Shown here in pieces: positions 1-20,594 of a DNA stretch of 64,000 nucleotides. The position numbers were made by a program, and so were the translations under genes. How positions within the stretch are numbered: the stretch's first letter is position 1; each line of letters starts with the position of its first letter. Origin of the DNA: Semisulcospira habei (lineage: Eukaryota; Mollusca; Gastropoda; Semisulcospiridae); assembly GCA_036245525.1 (NCBI GenBank), contig BTPG01000006.1, forward strand, positions 73,886,727-73,950,726, read 5' to 3'. Below the pieces are notes generated by a model that was not told the origin of the DNA, did not search any database, and was given only the letters and a program-made list of their open reading frames with translations.

Positions 1-5
1 CGTGC

Positions 6-36
<31 letters not shown>

Positions 37-81
37 TGTATGTGTGTGTATGTGTATGTGTGTGTATGTGTGTGTATGTGT

Positions 82-149
<68 letters not shown>
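1..149. repeat. (TG)n microsatellite
   Basis: Nearly pure TG dinucleotide run with scattered TA interruptions, cut by the window start. The Cys-Val open frame through it is low-complexity and not a gene. Confidence 0.98.
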
Positions 150-151
<2 letters not shown>

Positions 152-990
152 ACACCAAATGACTGAACTGGGTTACTTTCTTTACCATCCTTATGCAATC
201 TGGGTCTGTGTAAAATTTTGGGTGGCCAGATCAGACACCCATTTTTTCTGAGGGTTGTTTCTGTATTATCTTTCATTCAAAATTCAGAAAAAAATATCAA
301 AATACGATGTGCCCATTTTAACAGATTTACTTCATCGTTGTGTTTCAGGGATGCCCTGGGCCTGTGTGTGGACACGGAAGCGGCCGGAGTGTTTTCAGAT
401 CAATTTGATTGGTCCAACACCGATGAACGGAGTTCCTTCCCTTGCTTAAACGTCTTTCGTCTCCAACGGACGCACCGGTCATTCTCTCGCATTTGCAGAG
501 GTATTTTATGCAATATTTCTTAGTTAAGAGCACGCCCAAATGTACTTGTTCAGTGCAGTTATTTAACTGAGAGATGCCTCCAATCCCCGTACCCGTTTGG
601 CCCAGAAAAATAAGGCGTCTGCTTTCAAACGTGTCTTCGGCCGCACCGGCCGGGCCTGACCGTTGAGTCTTGTAGTAAATGATAATAGAACCCCACGATT
701 TTAACAAAAGCTTTCTTCTTCAATGAAAGGAATTCGTTCAATAACCCCATTACAAGGTCAATCTGCCACGCGATTTTGTTTCTTCTTTCTTTTTTTTTCT
801 GACGTGTTAACTTGCCACATGCATGCACAGTAACTATCAGTTGACTTTTTTTTTTTTTAAAAAACAAAAATGGCGCCAGATTTCAATCCTCGTTCGCAAA
901 ACTGCCTCGCGATTCGAAGAACGAACGTCCACAAACAGGTCTCGTTTAGGAATGTGCAACTGAAGTATCGCTTTTTACTGTATTGCCAGT
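150..990. other. Stretch without a recognised gene
   Basis: AT-rich sequence with short T runs. An acceptor-like TTTCAG near 348 precedes a short open frame on +, but no protein family is recognised and no matching donor stands out. No repeat family found elsewhere in the window is recognised here. Confidence 0.5.
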
Positions 991-991
991 T

Positions 992-1556
992 TTTAGTTCT
1001 CAGGGTCACCCTGGTCAGCCCCACAGGGTGGGTTTTTCTCTCAATTCTGGGGCATGCATGTGTTTCTGTCTACCCTTTGTCCATTCACCTGTATAAATTT
1101 GCCTTTTTAAAACTCTCCCTACTGTCTGCACTGCCTGTAGCTCTTGATATTGGATGTGTGTTGCTAAATGGTCTTAGCTTTATGTCTTGGCCCCATGTGT
1201 TAGGTTTATTTAACTCATTCTACCCCAGACACACCACGGCAGGATAAGGATCCACCATGATAGTTCAAGGGTGATGCCAGAATAGCTTGGCGCCTACGGG
1301 CGCCAAGCTATTCTGGCATCTCCCTTGAACTATCATGGTCGATCTGTGCCCTGCACTGCAATGCAGTCTTGAGAGGACAGGGGCAAAATTTAAGGATTTT
1401 GGTGTTGGGGTAGAATGAGTTAACGTATTTGACCGGCAGGCGACATACATGGCAATGTTCTGTTTAGGTGGGTTTTTTTTCACAAGCAGTGCAGGCACGT
1501 CCTGAGAAAGCCTAGTGGCTGTCGGGACGTTAAGCAATGTACAATCAATCTGATTC
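992..1556 (+). mobile_element. SINE-like retroelement S1, copy 1 (interrupted)
   Basis: Matches 52939-53320 and the last 150 bases of the window. Shared blocks include CAGGGTCACCCTGGTCAG and TTGGTCCATTCACCTG-type sequence, and the 3' end reads GTCGGGACGTTAAGCAATG with an AATC-type tail. This copy lacks the 5' part seen in copy 2 and is split by a TTAA palindromic element at 1210-1423. No tRNA promoter boxes were recognised, so it may instead be the 3' end of a LINE. Non-coding. Confidence 0.8.
1210..1423. mobile_element. TTAA palindromic MITE, family 1
   Basis: Begins TTAACTCATTCTACCCCA and ends with its reverse complement. The centre is a hairpin whose arms read AGTTCAAGGGTGATGCCAG and its complement around GGCGCC. 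It sits inside SINE-like copy 1 at a TTAA that is uninterrupted in copy 2 near 53190, which proves insertion and shows that TTAA is the target duplication. Ends resemble piggyBac-type termini; no coding capacity. Confidence 0.92.
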
Positions 1557-1655
1557 AAAATGTCAGTTGGTTTACATGGTTGTATTGGACATGTTCTCAG
1601 CAACACCATTTTGGTCACACCGGCTCAGGACTTTCTGGCACACACCCAGCGCCGG

Positions 1656-4600
1656 ATGGCAGCAGGATGTCCAAACCCATCGGGATCTATGCTGCAGAAT
1701 CATGGCCCCCCAGCCTCTGCCACAGAGGGTGCGTCTGGTAGGAGGGTGCATGGACGGCAGCGGAATGCTCCCAATTACAAACTGGTAAGTAAAGTGATTC
1801 TATGATCATCTTCATTTTATTGGCTGGCGTGCGTGCGAAGCAAAAGTGAGTTTATGTTCTGGGCCACTGGTCGTCCGTCCGTCGTCCATGGTAAACTTTA
1901 ACTCATTCTACCCCAACACCAAAATCCTTAAATTTTGCCCCTGTCCTCTCAAGACCGCATTGCAGCGCAGGACACAGATCGACCATGATAGTTCAAGGGT
2001 GATGCCAGAATAGCTTGGCGCCCGTAGGCGCCAAGCTGTTCTGGCATCACCTTTGAACTATCATGGTCGATCCTTATCCCAGGGTGGGATTCTTCCGCGT
2101 TTCCGCGGATTTCCGTGGAAATTCTTTCACAATTCCGCTGAAGCATATTTATTTTCCGCGTCTAATAACAACAAAAAAGACGAGAAAAAAAAAAATCTTC
2201 TTAAATGGCAAAAAAATCTCAAATGGGTTGGATTTGTATGTAGTTTGGTTCACTATCGCCCGACACTTCCAGTAGCTTTAGGTCGCAGTGGAAAATGGCG
2301 GTGGAAAAAGGATATTGTCCAAGACAGAGTGCCGTTTAGTGTGCATCTGAACATAAACTGGTACGCACATTCCATTTTTATACTGCAGATCAGGAGTGTC
2401 ATAACAAAGTCCATTTTCGGGTGTGTTTGGTCTCGCTCCCCCTGTCGGTTTTTGGATACTTTGGCGAACGGTGGACACGCGTGCCTATCCCCCCCCCCCC
2501 CCCCCCCCCCCTGTCGTTTGATTTTTCGGCCGCTGAAAATGAAGGACATGAAACCACCCCCCCCCCCCACCCCCACCCACCCACCCACCCACCCCCCACC
2601 AATGTCGTTTGATTTTCCGCGTTTTCTTTCTTACTAGAATCCCACCCCTGTTATCCTGCTGTGGTGTGTCTGGGGGTAGAATGAGTTAACGGTGGCATTT
2701 TCTCGGAGACTATTCAAGCCACATTCTTCAAGCTTGGCCCAAGGATACTTTGTGGCAAGACCTTTTTAAACATGCCAATTTGAGTGACCTCTCTCAAAGG
2801 GTCACGCAGGGTTGACAAATGTGTGAAAACTGCTTGCATTTTCAGAAAACGTGGATTTTGACTGCTGCAGAAGCCAGCCCTCGTCACCGAGGTCACACAT
2901 ATGTAAATCGGTCATACACGGGATTACTCTTTTTATTCTTGTGCAAGGCCCCTTTAAACCAAAATTGGGCTGTTTCTGTTTCTAAGGCAGCTTTGGTTTT
3001 AATCTTTCTTTCTTTCTTTCTCCAGTTGGCAAATGGCGCCTGGGATGGACCCGAGACTGAGAGCAGTGCCAGCGCATCGCAATACGAGGGCAGCGATGAC
3101 GAGGAGTTTGTTCCTGGCTCGAGCTCACCGGATTCAGAGGGTGTGTCAGCATCAATTGCTGGGATCTCGGACATAGACAGTATTGTATCGACTATGTTAG
3201 ATTTCATCAAAGTGGCAGGTTTGGGGTGGCCAGGTGTTGGTGACGCTAGTACCAGCAAGGTGCAGTGTGCGTTAGGGGGTGGCAATGAGAATGTGGATAG
3301 GCAGGAGGAACATGATGCTGGAAAGAGTGGGGAAAGAGCACTTACAGAAGAAACGGGTGTGCACGTGTCGCAGAGAGGGAAAGGAAAGTACAAATGGGAC
3401 AAGAAACATGCATGCAAATTGTGTGGCAAGCTTGTCTTGAAAATGAGCACGCACTTACAAGATGTCCATGCAGATGAGGCTGACGTTGCTAAAATTTTGT
3501 CGATGAAAAAAGGGACCAAGCAGAGACGTCGAGCATGGATCAGACTACAAGATGAGGGTGATTACATGCATAACGTTGCTGTTCTTGAAAACAAATCCGG
3601 ATGTTTGATTCCTAAGTATCGCACCAAAACTAGTAAGGTAGACGACCTTCTCGCCTGTAGCCATTGCAAAGGGCTCTATCAAAAAAAGCTGATCTCTGTA
3701 CACTCAAAACGTTGCTGTCAGAAGCCAGGAGGGTTTCAGATCACTCGGCGAGGGGACGCCGCTCGCCGTGGTCGGCTCATGCTTCCAATACCCTTAGACG
3801 TTGAATTTTCCTTCTACCACAAGGTCTTGGCTACCCAGAGAGATGATGAGATAAGCCGTCTCATCAGAACTGACCCCTTGCTTCTTGAGTATGGAAAGAG
3901 ATTATTTGACCGCAGGGACATTGAAGAACACACGGCTGGACAAATCAGCTCCAGGATGCGGGAGTTAGGGAGACTGTTGAAGATTATCAGAGTGAGGTCA
4001 GAAATGAAAATCGCAAGTTTAAATGCTGTGATCAATTCAGCTAGCTTTGATCATGTTGTCCTGGCTGTAAAAGAGCTAGCAGATTTTGATGAGGACACAC
4101 ATCAGTTCAAAAAAGGCAATCTCGCAATGCGCATAGGCCATGCTTTGAAAAAGTGTTCACAGATCAAACAGTCACAGGCATCCAAACAGCTTGGACAGGG
4201 TTCAGACGACAGGTGGCGACAGGAGCTCTCTGAGGCGCAGCGGTTTGACTCTGTCTTCAACGGGGACTGGTATGATTGTGTGTCCGCTACAGCAGCCCAG
4301 TCGGTCGGGAAAATGACCATGAACAAACCCAAGCTGATCCCATCATGTGAAGATGTGAGGAAGGTCCAACAGCTTCTTGAGACAAGGATGGTTTCGGAAG
4401 ATTATCCGACAGTGGTTAAAGCAACTCTTTGTGCTGTATCACTTTTCAACCGAAAACGAGGGGGAGAAGTTCAGAGAATGAAGGTGTCAGACTTCCAGAA
4501 TGCTAAGATTGGATCGATCACCAATCAAGATATCTTGAAAGGTCTCACAGAGGTTGAGAAGAAAATGGTGAATCATTTTCAGCGAGTGGAAATCAGAGGC

Positions 4601-5443
4601 AAGTTTAATAGGAGTGTTCCCGTTTTGCTGACGAAGAAGATGATGACAACTGTGGACAGAATCCTTCAAATGAGGCAATCGGTGCCAGCTCTCGCTGATT
4701 CCCAGTACATCTTTGCCACACCTTCTGGTCAGAGGCCTTACAGAGGCCATGATGTTCTGAAGGCCCATGCCCTAGAAGCAGGGGTGTCATACCCAGCCAT
4801 GTTCACATTTACTCAGTTGCGGAAACAGGTTGCAACTTTGGCTCAGTCAATGGCCATCTCGGAGTTAGACCAGGATCAGCTGGCAGATTTCCTTGGCCAT
4901 GATATTCGGATACATCGCCATATCTACCGCCAACCTCAAGACGTCCTTCAAAAGGCAAAAGTGGCAAAGATTCTTCTGTCAGTTAACAATGGGATGACAG
5001 ATTTTGAGAGTTGCATTAGAGCTGAGCTGGGCGATGATGAAGAGATTGACTTTGACAATGAAGACGCATCAGAAACTGGCAGAGAGGTCTCGGGGGGAAC
5101 AGCACCTGTGAATGAAGCAAGTAGCAAGTCAGCAACACAGGAATCGATGAGCATGACGGAGAAAAGACGTCCAGAGCCTGATGACAATCTAGATAGTTTT
5201 GATGATGACAGTACTGCGTCAGCTCCTGTTCGAAAGAAAGCTAGATTTACAAGAAAACCATGGGGGGAAGCTGAAGAGAAAGCTGTTCAAACTCGTTTCA
5301 AGACACACCTCGTCATGAACAAACTTCCTGGAAAGGCCGAGATACAGTATGCAATGGCGCTGGAACCTGCACTTAGACATAGGCGCTGGACAAACATTAA
5401 GGATTACGTCCGCAACAGACTGAAAAAGTTACAAAAGAAATGA
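1656..5443 (+). CDS. Crypton-type tyrosine recombinase-like protein (2 exons)
   Basis: Proposed exons are 1656-1784 and 3026-5443, about 848 residues. The donor is GTAAGT at 1785; the acceptor is a long pyrimidine tract ending CAG at 3025; both sides are phase 0. An ATG at 2819 opens the second exon further 5' but lies in the intron under this model; an ATG at 1560 is an alternative start in exon 1. Model numbering: two zinc-finger-like motifs (C173, C176, H186, H191; C254, C257, H269, C273), then a tyrosine-recombinase-like core with NRKRGGE (R521), box II FTFTQLRK (R642, with Thr639 where His is usual), LGH (H668) and HIYRQ (candidate nucleophile Y677). An acidic region and a basic stretch follow, then a Trp-containing Myb/SANT-like C-terminus (about 779-844). 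The core resembles Crypton enzymes. The long clean frame suggests selection or recent activity; host gene versus transposon gene is open. Confidence 0.82.
1898..2689. mobile_element. TTAA MITE, family 1, carrying a nested element
   Basis: TTAACTCATTCTACCCC at the left and the complementary end at 2672-2689 bound a family-1 hairpin (about 1985-2070). The copy is enlarged by another element inserted at 2080-2650. It lies in the intron of the recombinase-like gene. Confidence 0.9.
2080..2650. mobile_element. DNA element with CAGGG termini and 6-bp TSD
   Basis: Begins CAGGGTGGGATTCT and ends AGAATCCCACCCCTG. It is flanked by TTATCC at 2074-2079 and 2651-2656. Other family-1 copies show the uninterrupted target, so the 6-bp duplication is well supported. 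The interior has repeated TTTCCGCG motifs and long C runs, with no credible protein. Its internal and 3' sequence resembles the element at 6222-7228. Six-base duplications are reported for IS3EU-type elements and some hAT-like ones; superfamily not settled. Confidence 0.85.
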
Positions 5444-5531
5444 ATTGAGCCGCCACTCGCAGCATTTTCGATTTCATACAGATTTATTACATCAGTGTTA
5501 TTATTGGGGTGGTTTCAGCATGTATAGCCTG

Positions 5532-5569
<38 letters not shown>

Positions 5570-6215
5570 CTGATGGACGCCTGGATCATTTGTGACCCTC
5601 TCTCTCACAAAATCAGTCTTAAGAACTCGCATTTTGGATGTTTTGACATATATGCATTTATGAAAACTACAGTGTTTGCTGATTACTGTGATATATGACT
5701 GTATGCTGTAGTGCAAAAATTGTAAAAGCTGTTCTTAAGTGTTTAAAGTTGTTAAAGCCTCCGGCGGCCATTTTGAGAAAACAGCCTGTGAAGTTTCTGT
5801 GTGCAGCATAATTGGGGCCAAGGGCAGACTTTTAAAATCATTTTTTACCTATTTAATGGCATTTTTCATGATAAAGATTTTAACCATACGATACTTTGGT
5901 GTATGTAGAATACATTTCTCCCAAAAAGTGAAAATGCCCCAGATTGACCCCCCCCCCCCCCCCACCACATATTATTGCGTGTAGTGCTGATTGGCTCGCT
6001 GCGAGTTAAGACTGGTTTCGTGAGAAAGGGTCACATTTTGTATACTGTATAACCTTTGGATTTGCAAAACGAAACAGCCGGCTGGGGACAAAAGACAATA
6101 TAATAAGATAAGAAAACCATTGACAATGTAAAAATTGATTACAAGAGTGTTATTGGAGAGGGGGGGGGGTCATTTTGTAATATACTGCATGCCATTTTAA
6201 AAACTCTGCAAATGA
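5444..6215. other. 3' flank of the recombinase-like gene
   Basis: No gene seen. Holds a 37-base T run (about 5531-5567) and a C run near 5949. The motif ending GCAAATGAAAGAAT just before 6222 recurs at about 7260-7273, so the next element is flanked by a short direct repeat of older sequence. Confidence 0.6.
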
Positions 6216-6221
6216 AAGAAT

Positions 6222-7228
6222 CAGAGCATGGAATTTTCCTCTTTTTGGCGGATTTCCGCTTAAATGAAGCTGCCATTCCGCCGAATTTCCGCCGAAAACA
6301 AAATCGTAAAGTCACTATTCCAATACCGTGTTTCGTGATCTTTATGTGGCGGATATCCCCAAATCGCGTATTGAAAATTGAGCGAGGCGTTAGCTTTAGC
6401 TCGCACAGGTCACTTCCGGTCTTCAGTGGAGTCGTAGTCTGGTCAAAATACGGCGAAGAGAAAATACTTAAACGCGGAGACAGAATAGACGTCAGACGAT
6501 TCTGGAGCCAAGAATATTTGGAGATGGACTTGGCTCGAGAAAAGCGTAAACGACGAGCTCCGCGCTCAGTGTATTCGCAAGTTAGCGGCCTGTGGGCAGG
6601 CGTATTGCCGCGAACTGCGCAGAGTTGATATTAACTACGCGGCCGCGTAGCACTTGATGCTCACGTGTCTACAGCGAAACACAAGAAAGCTAAAAGCAGT
6701 GCCATTGGAAATATTACTCATGATGGTGAATAAATTTATTACAATGTATTTTTTCCCAGTAAAGTTTGATGAAATTATGTTGAAAAATCTATATAACCTT
6801 TCTCCAGCTCAGTGACCATGGTACATAGTATTAAATAAGAGATAAAAGGAATCCATACTTACAGCTGATTAAGCAGAGATTATTAAAGAAAGTATATATA
6901 TTATATAATTAAACTCAAATTTTAAAAAAAATGGAAAGACATTCAGATGTATTTTGAATAAGCATTTGGATATAAATATTCTGTTGAATACTTTGTTTTA
7001 GTATAACTTTTAAACCTTTGACACAAAAAATAAAAAGTGCACCCCAAAAATAAGAAAAAAAAGCAAGATTTTTAGGTGGTTAAACTGCTCAGTTTCTCTC
7101 TAAAATGCACCAGATTGCACAAATTTTAATGTAAATTTTCAAAAAATTTTCCGGGGGGGCATGCCCCCGGACCCCCCTAGTGAAAAGGGGTTTTCCTCTT
7201 TTTTTAGTACGAGTAATTCCATGCTCTG
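6222..7228. mobile_element. DNA element with CAGAG termini and 6-bp TSD
   Basis: Starts CAGAGCATGGAATT and ends AATTCCATGCTCTG, with AAGAAT at 6216-6221 and 7229-7234. Its 5' interior (TTTCCGC repeats) and 3' end (TTTTCC then TAGTA) resemble 2080-2650, so the two are related. A + frame of about 135 codons begins just outside and runs to 6628; its product is not recognised. Near the 3' end is a G-rich then C-rich palindrome around GGCATGCC (about 7154-7180). Confidence 0.85.
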
Positions 7229-7381
7229 AAGAATGGTTGGTTGTACTGCCATACCATTTTGCAAATGAAAGAATGGCTGGTTGTTTGTTGGAGACGAAAG
7301 ACGTTAAATAAAGGCTGAAGTTTCAAGTGATTTCTTATGTTGTCAGTTAGTTAATTAATGTCAGTGTTCTGTTCTGTCATT

Positions 7382-7956
7382 TTAACTCGTTCTACCCCAA
7401 GATCGGAATCCCCAAATGTTGACGTCGTCTTCAGAAGACTGCGTTGCAGTGCAGGACACAGATCCACCATGATAGTTCAAGGGTGATGCCAGAATAGCTT
7501 GGCGCCCATAGGCGCCAAGCTATTCTGGCATCACCCTTGAACTATCATGGTGGATCTTTATTTTGCTGTGGTGTGTCTGGGGTAGAATAAGTTGAGCCCA
7601 ATGTTGAAGTCGTCTTGAGAAGACTGCGTTGCAGTGCAGGACACGGATCCACCATGATGGTTCAAGGGTGATGCCAGAATAGCTTGGCGCCCATAGGCAC
7701 CAAGCTATTCTGGCATCACCCTTGAACTATCATGGTGGATCTTTATTTTGCTGTGGTGTGTCTGGGGTAGAATAAGTTAAGCCCAAATGTTGAAGTCGTC
7801 TTCAGAAGACTGCGTTGCAGTGCAGGACACAGATCCACCACGATAGTTCAAGGGTGATGCTAGAATAGCTTGGTGCCCATAGGCGCCAAGCTATTCTGGC
7901 ATCACCCTTGAACTATCGTGGTGGATCTTAAATTTTGCTGGGGTAGAATAAGTTAA
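7382..7956. mobile_element. Three family-1 MITEs in tandem
   Basis: Units at about 7382-7595, 7592-7780 and 7777-7956 follow head to tail, each with its own hairpin. Junctions share one four-base site: TTGA (decayed TTAA) at 7592 and TTAA at 7777. In unit 3 both hairpin arms carry the same change (CACGATAG and CTATCGTG instead of CATGATAG and CTATCATG). Confidence 0.93.
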
Positions 7957-7989
7957 GTGTTCGTTTCTTCGTCTGGGTCTTTTTCTATC

Positions 7990-8248
7990 TTTGATATTTT
8001 TCCACACTTTTTGACCCGCATCATAGTCATACTGAGGCTAAATAGCTTCAAATCTGTTCACTGCCATAATTCTATGCAAGCTACATTACAGTACTTACAG
8101 ATGAGGACATAGACCAATGGCTTTAGTTCAAGGGTGGTGCCACAATAGCTTGGCGCCTAGAGGCACCAAGCTATTCTGGCACTAACCCTTGGACTATTTC
8201 AGTTACACTAGTTGCACACACTGGTGTATTCCGAATGATAAGGGTTAA
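7990..8248 (-). mobile_element. TTAA palindromic element, family 1b
   Basis: Reading -, it starts TTAACCCTTATCATTC and continues through a 73-base hairpin (8125-8197) into sequence matching 47957-48176. The far end is decayed, so 7990 is approximate. Confidence 0.75.
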
Positions 8249-9039
8249 TATTCAAAATGCTCTGTTGCTGTTTGTCTGAAACTCCAGAGTACCCCAAAAC
8301 GCACAAAAAAAGTCCTTTAATTTCCAGAATACATTACATCAATGCCATGATAAACTGTTTTGCTTCAAAAGGACAAAACGCAGCAATGTTTAAACGATTT
8401 CCTCTGTAAAAATCATAATCGAAAGGTTTCGGGCCAGTGTTTATTGAATTTTGCACCATACTATGTAAAGAATGTTAAAGCACACATACACATTTAAGTT
8501 GGGAAAAAAAATTAATGTGAAAAAGAAGTATTCCATGAACTTGACCTTATTACAGACGCCTACTGTTGTGAAGACACCCATTTTGACTGTAATGCCAGTT
8601 TCATTTGTGTGAGAGAGACACCCACCCACTTTATTGGCAGAAACCCATTTTTTCGGCATCTAGTGGCTCTGTTTCTAGAAAATGTCTATTTTATTTTAAG
8701 TTATAGAGCTTAGTTATAATGTGAGTTCTAAACATTCGCATCAATTCCAGAGCCCTAGAATAAATAGAAATATGGGAACCCATTTTCACATGAAATGCTA
8801 GGTAACCCACTCTGATGGTTGCGTCTCCCTGTGTGTGTGTGTGTGTGTGTGTGACATTTTGCCCAGAATTGTCACAACACCAACAACGCTTTCGTCTTTT
8901 AAAACCGGTCTCTTCAAGTACCTCACCTCATCATCGTAAGATTTGTACAGCAGCCTGCACTTGCAGTGTACGATTTTCCCCTTTCTAACTCTTCATTTCA
9001 GTTATATCTTCAGCTAATACATGAAGCTAATACCGCAAG

Positions 9040-9040
<1 letters not shown>
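8249..9040. other. Stretch without a recognised gene
   Basis: AT-rich, with a short TG run at about 8831-8852. No conserved domain or internal repeat seen; a 72-codon frame on - has no recognisable product. Confidence 0.5.
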
Positions 9041-9041
<1 letters not shown>

Positions 9042-9122
<81 letters not shown>

Positions 9123-9137
9123 TGTGTGCGCGCGCGC

Positions 9138-9184
<47 letters not shown>

Positions 9185-9194
9185 TGTGTGTGTT
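9042..9194. repeat. (TG)n/(TGCG)n microsatellite
   Basis: A long TG run passes into CG and then TGCG repeats. Cys-Val and Ala-Cys-Val frames over it are low-complexity. Confidence 0.98.
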
Positions 9195-9463
9195 TGTGCT
9201 CGTGTTTATGAATGTGTTTATGGATATGTACGCTTTTACAACTGTGTGTATGTGTGAGATTTTGCGGGTGTGCGAACGCCTAAACGCGCCTTTCTATGTT
9301 TATTTCCACTTCAACGATTTTTGTTTAAGGTTTATATATCATTTTTTTGGGTTCGTTTTATATTTCTTTTTTTCCCATTTTAAAGATAGTATTTTGTAAT
9401 TTGTGCATTATATGTAAAGTAGATTAGCAACCGTTGTAAAATAAAGAATCATTGTCATTGTCA

Positions 9464-9500
9464 TTCTCTCTCTCTCTCTCCTCTCTCTCCTCCTCTCCCC

Positions 9501-9582
<82 letters not shown>
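9464..9582. repeat. (CT)n microsatellite
   Basis: About 120 bases of CT with a few extra C near the left end. The Arg-Glu frame on - is not a gene. Confidence 0.98.
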
Positions 9583-9583
<1 letters not shown>

Positions 9584-11505
9584 AATCTTGATCAACAAGT
9601 ATCAAATCACCGCACAGGGGACTTGTAGTTGACGACCAGCTCATATGTTCGCTGCATATCGACAGTTTGTGCAAAACCTTGTCAAGGTATGTATTTCTAC
9701 TCTCAAAGCTTAGACATGTTCTCAGTACAAAGTGTTGTACATTGTTCTTTCACGCACACATTAAAAGCCACGTGACTATGCGTCCACTTTGTGGGACGAA
9801 TCCAGTGAGCTTCATACTAACAAACTCAACTCACTGCATCGTCGTTCAATTAAAATAATTATTCCAAACCCTAGTTCCACAGACAAAAAAATAAAATCCC
9901 ATGGCCTGCTTCCACTGAAAGAACAACTCAAGAAGTTAACAAATGCGTCCTCATGCACAAAATATTTCATTACCTGCCCCCGAATGTCTGTGCAGACTAC
10001 TTAACTTCAGCCCTAGGCATTAGCTTAACACGAGGAATAGCTTGCTTCATGTACTTCGCCCCAGGACCTACTATTTTCAGGTAGTTCTGTCTGCAAACTC
10101 ATTGCCTCTGAACATCAAATCATTTTCACGTAAAACCCCTTTTAAACGTGCTTTGCACACTCACCTCCAATCAGTGTGACTTCACAGTTCAGCTGATAAA
10201 CATAATACTGCTGCTAACACGTAAACGTCAAACCTTTTCTCTTTCTCCATACATTTGCTAACTGAACATCTATTGTCTTTTCGGTGTCACTATACGCTAT
10301 TGATGCTGCTGATTCTATGACACTGTCTTAGATGTGTATAAGATTAATGCTATCCGCCAATTTATTTCCCTTGCTTTTGCATAGGTGGCAGTTACAAATT
10401 CTCCAACGCCAGTGTTTGTTTGTTTGTTGTTGTTGTTTTCTTTGTTCGTTTTCTTAATTTTAAAAAAAAATGTGTGTGTGTGTGTGTGTGTGCGTGTGTG
10501 TGCGTGTGTGCGTGTGTGTGTGCGTTTGAGGACGGACAAACTTGAAATTTTATGATATTGTCTCTAAAAGAATAATCTCGAGAAGTTTTTATTTTATTTT
10601 TTGTTTAAGATGCTCATTGGCGAGAAAATGGCCGTTTCACAAGCACCGGTTGATCCACACTGGAGTCCGTCATTTCGCTGCTTGTGCTATTATTATTCTT
10701 CAGAATAACTATGATACGCCAAATCACAGAGCTGACGAATGGCTTGAATCGCCGTGTGTCCGTCTTTATTTCTGTGTGCCAGTGTGTGTGTGTGTGTGTG
10801 TGTGTGTGGATCAGAGGGTGGGTTAGTGTAGAAGGAGATGGATTCCTGTCACTACACGAGCCCACAGAGTGTACTAAGGCGGGAAACGCCGTGGGTGTGT
10901 CTCTGTGTGTGTGCGCCGACGTGTGTGATGATCAGAGGTTGGCCTAGGAGGGGAATGGATCAGCATAATAAGCCTAAAAAATGTGAACAACTCTGAATGT
11001 TCCTAAAAGATAAACGCGTGTGAGATCCAAACAATACGGTAGACTTTTGAATGAAATCCTCATCTTTTTTCCATCTTTTCTGTCTTTACTGTAAAATTGA
11101 ACAGGAGCATAATAAGAAACAACCAAATTGGATAACAAAATCGGAAATATACAATAACTAAAAATGAAGAAACACAACGGCTGAGCATAACCTCATGAAC
11201 GTTTTAAACGTGTGATTAAGATTTTGTTTAATTAATCAGCTTCGGCAATTTCTATGACGGCTAGCGGAAACTGCCGAACATACACAAGAGCCGTATTTGA
11301 CAGTTAAATTGTCATTCAGTCAAACATACACATACATTCCTGAAAATACTCACATCTATAACTAAGAACAGAATTAAACTTTGCTTTTATAACATTTCCA
11401 TTTTACATCACGAAAGCATAAAATTAAGTTAGAAAACCACACACATAACCTGCGGCAGTGAGAAAGCTTGAAGTCTAACTAGCTGGTCAAATATTTACTA
11501 CGTGA
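9583..11505. other. Intergenic stretch downstream of the FREP gene
   Basis: Nothing gene-like recognised. It contains TG microsatellites at about 10470-10525 and 10784-10807. No palindromic element like those elsewhere in the window was seen. Confidence 0.5.

Positions 11506-20594
<9,089 letters not shown>

Noticed and set aside
6..251. Cys-Val-rich open frames over TG repeats (also 9021-9399, 25757-26232, 40290-40755)
   Set aside because: Pure translations of dinucleotide microsatellites.
218..523. Possible exon after TTTCAG near 348
   Set aside because: No recognised family, no clear donor and no partner exon; not enough to call.
870..1247. 125-codon frame on +
   Set aside because: Lies in the SINE-like S1 element; the equivalent frame is broken in copy 2.
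2819..3025. N-terminus of the recombinase-like protein starting at the ATG at 2819
   Set aside because: The segment ends in a strong pyrimidine tract plus CAG and has non-conserved-looking composition. A phase-compatible exon with GTAAGT donor exists at 1656-1784. Kept only as an alternative.
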